Assembly: GCA_023399635.1 (NCBI GenBank)
Contig: JAEWOP010000230.1
Coordinates: forward strand, 1-37,735
DNA length: 37,735 bases
Reading direction: 5' to 3'
From: Pseudomonadota bacterium
GTDB lineage: Bacteria > Pseudomonadota > Alphaproteobacteria > Rhizobiales > Rhizobiaceae
Translations under genes and position numbers: made by a program
The notes under the pieces: generated by a model
Told to the model about the DNA's origin: nothing
Database searches by the model: none
Seen by the model: the letters and a program-made list of their open reading frames with translations, nothing else
Shown: positions 31,340 to 37,735 of the stretch, piece after piece
Layout: each line of letters opens with the position of its first letter
How positions within the stretch are numbered: the first letter of the stretch is position 1

Positions 31340-33964
31340 CTACCACGTCATCTTCAATCCCAACTTCCCGTTCCAGGCGTACTGGTCGGCGTCGAAAGTC
31401 GTGCTGAAGTTGAGGTTTCCATAGAGCGATGTGCTCTGCGATAGCCGTGTGGTGCCGCCAATCCCGATTTCGAGCCAGGTTTCCTTGAGGTCGCTTGCGA
31501 AGGCAACCGGGCCGTTGGCGGACGATATGTCCGTCTGCGCTTCCGCCGCGAATTCGTGCCACAGGCTCGCGCGGCCCCACACCGTATAAGATCTCTGGGA
31601 CGTTTTATCCGTGCCGTCTGCATTCCAGGATCGCGCGAGCCGCGCTCCGATCCTGCCTGTAACCGAGTTCGACGTGTCGAAGTCGATATCGGCCGCCCCG
31701 TCGTTGAAGTCCCCCATCCGGATCGTCTGCAGCACCAGCTGTGCCTGAGGTTCGATCTGCCAGCCGTCCGCGAGATGAAAAGCACGCCCAGCCTCCAGCG
31801 ATGCGGCAAGACCCACGCCATCGGCGTCCTGTTCCGGAAAGCCAATTGCCGTGCTGCGGTTCGATCTCGTATTGAAGCCGTACCAGGTTCCCTGAAGCAC
31901 GCCGTCCAGATACCAGCCGTCGTCTGCCAGACGGGTCCAATATCCGCCGAGCGTGACGGCGTCGAACTGGTTGCGACCTGCGCTCCGCTCTTCGAAAATC
32001 CGGTCCTGGGTCACATCCATGATGCCATGACCGTAGGCAAGGTATAAACCCGCGCGATCGGTCAACCCGTTGGCTTCATTGGAATAAAGGTCCAATCCCG
32101 CCTGAAACGCAGCGAAGCGATAGTCGAACTCAGGCGCACCGTCATATATCCCCCGGGGATCGCCAGAGCGATGTCCCCAGTGGCCGATCGCGCGCATCCA
32201 TGTACGCGGTTCGGTCGATAGCGACTGTGCATCTTCGGAGCGCTGACGTTGCTCCTCGTCACCAACGCGCTCGTGAAGCGTATCTATCATATGCCGACCG
32301 TAAATGGCCGCCATGGTGGGAATCGCCGCATAGAGCGACACCTCGGGGCGATAATCGGGCAGAGGGTCAGGTCCGGGAGGCGTGGGATCGGGGCCGGGGG
32401 GCACAGGTGCCAGTTCCGAACGAAGATACCAGTTTTCGGCCGCAGTGCCGTCCGCCGCTCCTCTGAACAGGGAATATTCGTAAGGTCCTGCCACGACGGG
32501 TCCGGCGAGCGTAAAGGCCTGTGCACCGGTGTCGCCTCCGTTGATGGCGTCGACGAGAAGGATACCGTTTCCGGTCGTGAGCGCTCCGCCGCCCCCTGTA
32601 TTGTTCACTGACACACCGGTGCTGCCCGATGCCGTCCCGCCGTTTATGATCAACCTGTCGGAAGGAGATGTGTCATCCTCGAGATAGGCGTTAAAGCCGA
32701 TACGCCCATCAATTCCGCCATATGCGCCGACCGAGAGCGTCTTGTAGCTCGGCAAAAGCAGCGGATCGGAGGATGGCGCCGAAAACTGGATCAGACTTTC
32801 GGTGTTCGACAAGGCGGTCAGGTTCGAGGATCCTGTGATGGTCCAGGTGCTTCCGTTCGTCAGCGAGACATCGGAGGTGCTGCCTGTAGCCGTCGTCGCC
32901 GAACCCGTCAGGCTGCTGCGGGACGCGTCGAGATCAAGCGACCCTCCGCTTCCGACTTCTATCACTCGGCTATTGCCGATCATCGTTGAACCTGAAAGGT
33001 CGAGATCGAAGGTGCTGCCAGCACCCCATGCCAGAATGGCGGATGAATTTTCCGCTTCCACCAGCGCATTGGTAAGGGTCGCCGTGTTCGCGCCGCCCGC
33101 GCTCCAGAGCGCTCTCGCTCCGGTTCCGACTGTTCTTATGGAGCCACCTTCCATTACGACGTTGCTGCCACCGAGAAGATAAATCCCGTAGGCGGATGTG
33201 CCGGAGGTGACCACGTCCGTGTCAGTCAGTCGGATTGTCGCCCCGGACGCGGTCTGAATGCCTATTGAACTACTCGAAAGCGACGAACCGTTCAGGACGA
33301 GTGTCCCTTGATCAACATATGCTCCTTGTTGTGCTGATGTCACCATGGCCCCGTTGCCGACGATAGTCGAGCCCGGATTGACCCATAGTGCGAGCCGGGT
33401 ATTCGTCTCGACGACACTGTCAGTCAGGGTGACCAGGCCTCCTGTGAACGTCGCCACTCCGCTGCCGACGAGTACTCGCAGAGTGCCGTTCGTGAATTGG
33501 ATCTGACCGCCTGTTCCCGCGATAAGCCCATAGCCGACACTTTCTGTCAGGACGTCGGTGCCTTCGGCGACAACCATACTTCCAAGTCCGGATGCGACGA
33601 TGCCGTCAGCCTGGTTTCCGAACGTGTGGATCGAACTACCGTCGATCAGGAATATCTGCCCCCCAGAAAGCGCTTGCGCACCGATCGCGCTCCCGCCCCT
33701 TGTCGTGATCGTCACGGGCGAGATGCTCTCTATTACGCCGCCGTTGCGGGCGCGAAGCGCAATGCCGTCGTCACCGCTTATGGTGCCCATGTCTATCGGG
33801 CCGCCGGTCGTCACGATTGTTCCCGGTCCGTCGGCCAGAACCTGCTGAGCCGTGACGGGTTTAGGCAGGGAGGCCGCGAAGATCATCAGAACCGTGGCGA
33901 CCCATCGGCGTTGCGATGCGGATGATGAGGGCGCTACCATCGCGTTCAAGATATTCAGTTCCAT
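31340..33964 (-). CDS. Autotransporter with pertactin-like passenger and outer-membrane barrel
   Basis: This is an 874-residue type V secreted protein. A long signal peptide (about 1-40; h-region WVATVLMIFAASL, cleavage near VTA-QQ) leads into a passenger domain of about 500 residues. The passenger has repeated short beta-helix units rich in Gly, Thr, Ser and Asn (for example LTNALVEAENSSAILAWGAG). A Pro-rich hinge follows (PPGPDPTPPGPDPLPDYRP, about 545-565), then a C-terminal 12-strand barrel of about 290 residues ending GLKMTW, with Trp where Phe is usual. No protease triad is seen, so an adhesin or surface role is likely. The ATG at 33964 has GAGGG seven bases ahead and overlaps the end of the phosphoketolase gene by 10 bases; 33940 is a weaker alternative. 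Confidence 0.92.
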   Translation of the reverse strand: MELNILNAMVAPSSSASQRRWVATVLMIFAASLPKPVTAQQVLADGPGTIVTTGGPIDMGTISGDDGIALRARNGGVIESISPVTITTRGGSAIGAQALSGGQIFLIDGSSIHTFGNQADGIVASGLGSMVVAEGTDVLTESVGYGLIAGTGGQIQFTNGTLRVLVGSGVATFTGGLVTLTDSVVETNTRLALWVNPGSTIVGNGAMVTSAQQGAYVDQGTLVLNGSSLSSSSIGIQTASGATIRLTDTDVVTSGTSAYGIYLLGGSNVVMEGGSIRTVGTGARALWSAGGANTATLTNALVEAENSSAILAWGAGSTFDLDLSGSTMIGNSRVIEVGSGGSLDLDASRSSLTGSATTATGSTSDVSLTNGSTWTITGSSNLTALSNTESLIQFSAPSSDPLLLPSYKTLSVGAYGGIDGRIGFNAYLEDDTSPSDRLIINGGTASGSTGVSVNNTGGGGALTTGNGILLVDAINGGDTGAQAFTLAGPVVAGPYEYSLFRGAADGTAAENWYLRSELAPVPPGPDPTPPGPDPLPDYRPEVSLYAAIPTMAAIYGRHMIDTLHERVGDEEQRQRSEDAQSLSTEPRTWMRAIGHWGHRSGDPRGIYDGAPEFDYRFAAFQAGLDLYSNEANGLTDRAGLYLAYGHGIMDVTQDRIFEERSAGRNQFDAVTLGGYWTRLADDGWYLDGVLQGTWYGFNTRSNRSTAIGFPEQDADGVGLAASLEAGRAFHLADGWQIEPQAQLVLQTIRMGDFNDGAADIDFDTSNSVTGRIGARLARSWNADGTDKTSQRSYTVWGRASLWHEFAAEAQTDISSANGPVAFASDLKETWLEIGIGGTTRLSQSTSLYGNLNFSTTFDADQYAWNGKLGLKMTW

Positions 33965-36330
33965 CGCCAGTCCCTCACTTCCGGCATGTCCTCGCCGAAT
34001 TGCTCCACGTAGGTCCGATGCTCGACCAATTTCGCCTGAAGCCTTCCAATGGTTTCGGGTGCCTTTTCCGCCAACCCGGGTACTCTGGCGATCGCCTCCA
34101 GTGCGAGATGGAACCGATCCAGCCTGTTCAGGACGGTCATGTCGAATGGAGTCGTTGTCGTCCCTTCCTCGATGAAGCCCCTCACATGGATGTTCAGATG
34201 GTTGGTACGACGATAGGTGAGCCTGTGTATGAGATAGGGATAGCCGTGATAGGCGAATATGACCGGCTTGTCGGTTGTGAAGATCCTGTCGAACTCTTCG
34301 CTAGAAACCCCATGTGGATGTTGCTCCGGATCCTGGAGAGCGAGAAGGTCGACCACGTTGACGGTCCTGATCCTGAGCGCCGGAATTTCCCTGCGCATTA
34401 TCGAGACGGCGGCAAGGGTTTCCATCGTCGGCACGTCACCGGCGCAGGCCATAACAACGTCCTGTGCTACTGAATCGTCTTCGTAGCTCGCCCAATCCCA
34501 AATACCCATTCCCGCACGGCAGTGCTCGACAGCCTCTTCCATCGACAGCCACTGGGGAGCGGGTTGTTTCCCAGCGACGATGACGTTGATCCGGTCATAG
34601 GTCTTGAGGCAATGGTCTCCCGCCCAGAGCAGCGTGTTCGCATCCGGGGGCAGATAGATTCGGACAATGTCTGCCTTCTTGTTGGCGACAAGATCGACGA
34701 AGCCGGGATCCTGATGGGAGAAGCCGTTGTGATCCTGCCGCCACACATGGGAAGTGAGCAGGTAATTGAGCGAGGAGACCGGCCTGCGCCATTCCAGCTC
34801 CCGCGAAACCTTCAGCCACTTGGCGTGCTGATTGAACATGGAGTCCACGATGTGGATGAACGCCTCATAGCATGAGAAGATGCCGTGGCGGCCTGTCAGC
34901 AGATAACCCTCGAGCCAGCCCTGGCAAAGATGTTCGGACAGAACCTCCATCACTCTTCCGTCTCTGGCGAGATGGACGTCGTAGTCTTCTATCGCCTGCA
35001 TCCAGACGCGCTGCGTCTCTTCGAAGACGCTGCCCAGCCTGTTGCTTTCGGTCTCGTCGGGTCCGAAAACGCGGAAGTTTCGGTCGTCGGCGTTGAGCTT
35101 GATCACCTCCCGAAGGTAGTGGCCGAAAATCTCGGTCGATTGCACCTGGTTTTCGCCCCGGCGGGTGACGTCCACCGCGAAGTCACCGATAGGCCTCGTC
35201 TTCAGCTCCTTGCGCAGAAGGCCGCCATTTGCGAACGGCGTCGCGCCCATGCGTTTCAGCCCTGCGGGTGCAAGCGATCGCAGCTCGTCCTTCAGCCGCC
35301 CGGAGTCATCGAACAGATCCTCGGGATCGTAACTCCGCATCCAGTCTTCGAGGATGGCGCGATGGCCGGCATCTCCCCGGCAGTTGGCCACCGGCACCTG
35401 ATGTGCGCGCCAGAAACCCTCCACCTTCTTGCCGTCGACCTCCTTCGGTCCTGTCCAGCCCTTGGGGCTCCGGAGAACGATCATCGGCCATCGGGGAACG
35501 CCCGGAGGGTCCGCCTTGCCTCGGGCCTCCCGCTGAAGTTCCCCGATGCGGTCGAAAGCGTCGTCCAGGACGTGCGCCATCCGTTCGTGCATCGGTCCAG
35601 GCTCGTGACCTTCGACGAATACAGGTTCGTAGCCGTAGCCCTTGAAAAGGCTCGTCAGATCCTCGTCGCTGCTCCTTCCCAGAATGGTAGGATTGGCGAT
35701 CTTGTAACCGTTAAGGTGGAGGATCGGCAGCACGGCGCCGTCCCGGCGCGGATTGAGGAACTTCGAGGAGTGCCATGCGGCGGCAAGGGGGCCGGTTTCC
35801 GCCTCGCCATCGCCTACCACGCAGGCCGCGATGAGGTCGGGGTTGTCAAAAACGGCCCCGAAAGCGTGGACGAGTGCATATCCGAGCTCGCCGCCTTCGT
35901 GAATGGAACCGGGGGTCTCGGGTGCAGCATGGCTTGGAATTCCTCCGGGAAACGAGAACTGCTTGAACAGCTTCCGCAAGCCTTCGGCGCTTTCCGGAAC
36001 GTCCGGATAGACTTCGCTGTAAGTGCCCTCGAGATAGGTGTTGGCCACCATTCCCGGCCCGCCGTGACCGGGGCCGCAGATGTAGAGAATGTCGAGATCG
36101 CGCGCTTTTATGATCCGGTTCAGGTGGGCGTAAATGAAGTTCAGGCCGGGCGTCGTTCCCCAATGCCCGAGCAGTCGGGGTTTGATATGCTCGGGTTTCA
36201 GAGGCTCACGCAGAAGCGGATTGTCCATCAGATAGATCTGGCCGACGGACAGGTAATTGGCGGCGCGCCAGTAGCGATCGATCAGAGACAGCTCAGTGTG
36301 ATCCGTGAGATGCGTCGGACGCTCATTCAT
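33955..36330 (-). CDS. xfp: Phosphoketolase (xylulose-5-phosphate/fructose-6-phosphate)
   Basis: This is a 791-residue thiamine-diphosphate enzyme, the normal length. It splits xylulose-5-P (or fructose-6-P) with phosphate into acetyl-phosphate and glyceraldehyde-3-P (or erythrose-4-P). Clear signatures are GHWGTTPGLNF (about 55-65), GPGHGGPGM (86-94), FPGGIPSHAAPETPGSIHEG, the ThDP/Mg2+ motif GDGEAETGP (173-181) with the following Asn207 in LNGYKI, and the C-terminal domain with YHGYPYLIHRLTYRR. The start at 36330 has AAGGAGA five bases ahead; it overlaps the acetate kinase stop by eight bases. With that kinase it forms a two-step route from sugar phosphate to ATP and acetate. Dual substrate use cannot be told from sequence. 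Confidence 0.97.
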   Translation of the reverse strand: MNERPTHLTDHTELSLIDRYWRAANYLSVGQIYLMDNPLLREPLKPEHIKPRLLGHWGTTPGLNFIYAHLNRIIKARDLDILYICGPGHGGPGMVANTYLEGTYSEVYPDVPESAEGLRKLFKQFSFPGGIPSHAAPETPGSIHEGGELGYALVHAFGAVFDNPDLIAACVVGDGEAETGPLAAAWHSSKFLNPRRDGAVLPILHLNGYKIANPTILGRSSDEDLTSLFKGYGYEPVFVEGHEPGPMHERMAHVLDDAFDRIGELQREARGKADPPGVPRWPMIVLRSPKGWTGPKEVDGKKVEGFWRAHQVPVANCRGDAGHRAILEDWMRSYDPEDLFDDSGRLKDELRSLAPAGLKRMGATPFANGGLLRKELKTRPIGDFAVDVTRRGENQVQSTEIFGHYLREVIKLNADDRNFRVFGPDETESNRLGSVFEETQRVWMQAIEDYDVHLARDGRVMEVLSEHLCQGWLEGYLLTGRHGIFSCYEAFIHIVDSMFNQHAKWLKVSRELEWRRPVSSLNYLLTSHVWRQDHNGFSHQDPGFVDLVANKKADIVRIYLPPDANTLLWAGDHCLKTYDRINVIVAGKQPAPQWLSMEEAVEHCRAGMGIWDWASYEDDSVAQDVVMACAGDVPTMETLAAVSIMRREIPALRIRTVNVVDLLALQDPEQHPHGVSSEEFDRIFTTDKPVIFAYHGYPYLIHRLTYRRTNHLNIHVRGFIEEGTTTTPFDMTVLNRLDRFHLALEAIARVPGLAEKAPETIGRLQAKLVEHRTYVEQFGEDMPEVRDWRWN

Positions 36331-37522
36331 GATCTTCTCCTTGAGATTGCTTTGCGACCAGAAGCGACACCGCTTCGTCGGCGATCGTCTGTTCCTCGTC
36401 CGTGGCAATGACGAGTGCGGCGACAGGACTTTCCGGAGTGCTGATCCTCAACTCGTTCCGCGCGTTGGCGGATCCGTCGAGCTCGACGCCGAGCCATGTC
36501 AGACGGGATACGATCCTGCGGCGGATTTCAGGTTGATTCTCGCCTATGCCGGCAGTGAAGACCAATGCATCCACCCCGCCGATCGTTGCCGCCTGTCGGG
36601 AGATTTCGCCTGCCACCCGCAGGCAAAAATGGTCCACGGCCTCCTGCGCCTGTATCGAGTGGTCGCCCACGAGCTTTCGCATGTCGCCGCTGATGCCGGA
36701 TATGCCCAGAAGCCCACATTCGTGATAGAGGAACTGCTCCAGGCGGTCCGCATCGGCCTGTTCGTTGCGCAGCATGTGAAGGAAGACACCCGGATCGAGC
36801 CAGCCGGGCCGCGTCGACATCGGTATACCGTCGAGAACGGAGAACCCCATGCTCGTATCTCTGCTCAGCCCTTCAGACAGTGCGCAGACGCTTGCGCCGC
36901 TTCCAAGATGCGCCGCTATGATCTTTCCGGCTGCTGCCGTCCGGTCAAAGCCGGCGAGCTGCTCCATTAGAGACTTGTACGAAATTCCATGGAAACCGTA
37001 GCGCCGGATGCCGTTGTCGTGCATCGCGCGGGGGATTGCCATTCTCGTAACGGCATCCTCCTGTGTCGAATGAAACGCGGTGTCGAATGAGGCGGTCTGC
37101 AGGATATCCGCTCGATGCCGTCCCACAGCTTTCAAAACCCGCAGAGCGGAAGGTTGATGGAGGGGAGCAAGCGGTACGAGCGCCTCGATCTGGCTGATCG
37201 CCCGGTCGTTCAGTCGCGTCGGGCCGGTGAAAATTCCGCCTCCGTGGACGATGCGGTGGGCCGCGATAGCAACCCTGCCCGAGACGACGCTTTCGACATG
37301 CTCAAGAACTTCCTGCGCCTCACGGTCGAATTCCTCCCCGGATTCACTGATTTCCTCTTCGAAGTGCGTGTCACCGAGCGAGCCATCGAGCAGCAGCGGA
37401 GACTTGAGGAAATCGAGCTTCAGCCGACCCAGGGATTGTGCCGTTTTACCCTTCACCCTGAAGACACCGATCTTGAGCGACGACGAACCCGCGTTGAAGG
37501 TGATTAGGATGTTCTGATCCAT
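36323..37522 (-). CDS. ackA: Acetate kinase
   Basis: This 399-residue enzyme converts acetyl-phosphate and ADP to acetate and ATP. It shows the family motifs: N-terminal phosphate-binding NAGSSSLKIG (10-19), a HRIVHGGGIFTGP segment (about 107-120), the LGSGASVCAL loop, SRDTSMGFSVLDGIPMSTR with substrate contacts, and FTAGIGENQPEIR near the C-terminus. AAGGA stands seven bases ahead of the ATG. The first gene of the operon, it is positioned to use the acetyl-phosphate made by the phosphoketolase encoded next. No pta gene is in view, so acetyl-phosphate from the phosphoketolase is the likely substrate. A good stress-type promoter lies 40 bases upstream. Confidence 0.97.
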   Translation of the reverse strand: MDQNILITFNAGSSSLKIGVFRVKGKTAQSLGRLKLDFLKSPLLLDGSLGDTHFEEEISESGEEFDREAQEVLEHVESVVSGRVAIAAHRIVHGGGIFTGPTRLNDRAISQIEALVPLAPLHQPSALRVLKAVGRHRADILQTASFDTAFHSTQEDAVTRMAIPRAMHDNGIRRYGFHGISYKSLMEQLAGFDRTAAAGKIIAAHLGSGASVCALSEGLSRDTSMGFSVLDGIPMSTRPGWLDPGVFLHMLRNEQADADRLEQFLYHECGLLGISGISGDMRKLVGDHSIQAQEAVDHFCLRVAGEISRQAATIGGVDALVFTAGIGENQPEIRRRIVSRLTWLGVELDGSANARNELRISTPESPVAALVIATDEEQTIADEAVSLLVAKQSQGEDHE

Positions 37523-37561
37523 GCCTAGATCCTTGCAATCTCGAACTCCTGTTGTCGTTCG

Positions 37562-37586
37562 AACAGCGACGGGTCGGTGTGGTTCC
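37562..37586 (-). promoter_or_regulatory. Candidate general-stress promoter of the ackA-xfp operon
   Basis: On the minus strand GGAAC (37586-37582) is followed after exactly 16 bases by TGTT (37565-37562), matching GGAAC-N16/17-cGTT at all but the least conserved base. The -10 lies 40 bases ahead of the ackA ATG, giving a leader of about 33 bases. This is one of the two best stress-type promoters in the window. Confidence 0.65.
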
Positions 37587-37665
37587 GACCGCCGCGCGGG
37601 CGATGGTTATGACGGGCCGCGCATGGTGGACCGCCGCGCCAACCGAGTTTCCGCGGCGGTATGCG

Positions 37666-37735
37666 TTATTTCGGATCGGCGAGCGCCACGTAGACAAGAG
37701 TGTGACCGTCGTAGCGGGGCTGGAACCAGTTTGCG
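37666..37735 (-). CDS. C-terminal end of an unidentified protein (cut by window edge)
   Basis: On the minus strand an open frame enters from the right edge and ends at a TAA (37668-37666), encoding about 22 residues (NWFQPRYDGHTLVYVALADP near the end). The non-random composition and fit before the ackA promoter suggest a real gene end. The family is not recognisable from so little. Confidence 0.4.
   Translation of the reverse strand, partial: ANWFQPRYDGHTLVYVALADPK

Noticed and set aside
31330..31350. A six-base stem near the autotransporter stop codon as a terminator
   Set aside because: It overlaps the coding end and has no T-run, and the small membrane gene continues on the same strand.
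34885..36411. A 508-codon open frame on the plus strand opposite the phosphoketolase gene
   Set aside because: It is an antisense shadow of a well-conserved GC-rich gene; the translation has no recognisable family and no independent ribosome site.

Overview
The window looks like a chromosomal or chromid segment from a Rhizobiales alphaproteobacterium, most likely Rhizobiaceae (Rhizobium/Agrobacterium-like). The evidence is moderate-to-high GC, families enriched in that order (BA14K, two DUF1236 proteins, HWE-type kinases, a FabMG-type enoyl reductase relative), and several upstream sites resembling the alphaproteobacterial general-stress promoter (GGAAC, about 16-17 bases, cGTT). No tRNA, rRNA, CRISPR array, insertion sequence or phage gene was recognised.

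Layout. 1-1118: end of an alpha/beta hydrolase gene, a decayed GMC oxidoreductase and an empty stretch. 1119-7660: a DUF6985-like protein, a membrane diguanylate cyclase, a methyl-accepting chemotaxis protein with a C-terminal CheR/CheB tether, and a divergent SDR dehydrogenase/LysR pair. 7912-11176: an ECF sigma factor with a RskA-type anti-sigma factor, three small envelope genes (one DUF4142) behind their own stress-type promoter, and a divergent exported DUF4394 protein. The sigma/DUF4394 intergenic region carries a perfect inverted repeat that may be a pair of ECF -35 elements. 11254-11645: a broken aconitase. 11900-16783: a 64-aa protein, an exported Gly/Asn-rich protein, a NarL-type two-component pair, two divergent DUF1236 genes and a double-motif BA14K protein. 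17152-21034: a three-gene sensory operon (LOV blue-light histidine kinase with a degraded ATPase domain, receiver-only regulator, GAF-PAS-PAS-GAF-HWE kinase) that resembles the Caulobacter LovK-LovR input to the general stress response. 21255-22634: a FabV/TER-like enoyl reductase (FabMG type).

23198-30844: a peptide/opine-type ABC importer (binding protein, two permeases, two ATPases), a cytoplasmic beta-lactamase-fold serine hydrolase and a convergent LysR regulator. The first ATPase gene has a clear frameshift that removes its C-terminal domain. 31046-37522: an overlapping operon ackA-xfp-autotransporter, with a small membrane-protein gene behind it and a well-matched stress promoter in front. 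The last 70 bases hold the end of another minus-strand gene.

Overall picture. Much of the segment appears devoted to stress sensing and the cell envelope. Light and other signals enter through the LOV/HWE cassette, and candidate stress promoters stand before the small envelope genes, the DUF1236 pair, the LOV operon itself and the phosphoketolase operon. A separate ECF/anti-sigma module controls its own envelope genes. The regulatory links are inferred from promoter-like sequences and gene order, not demonstrated.
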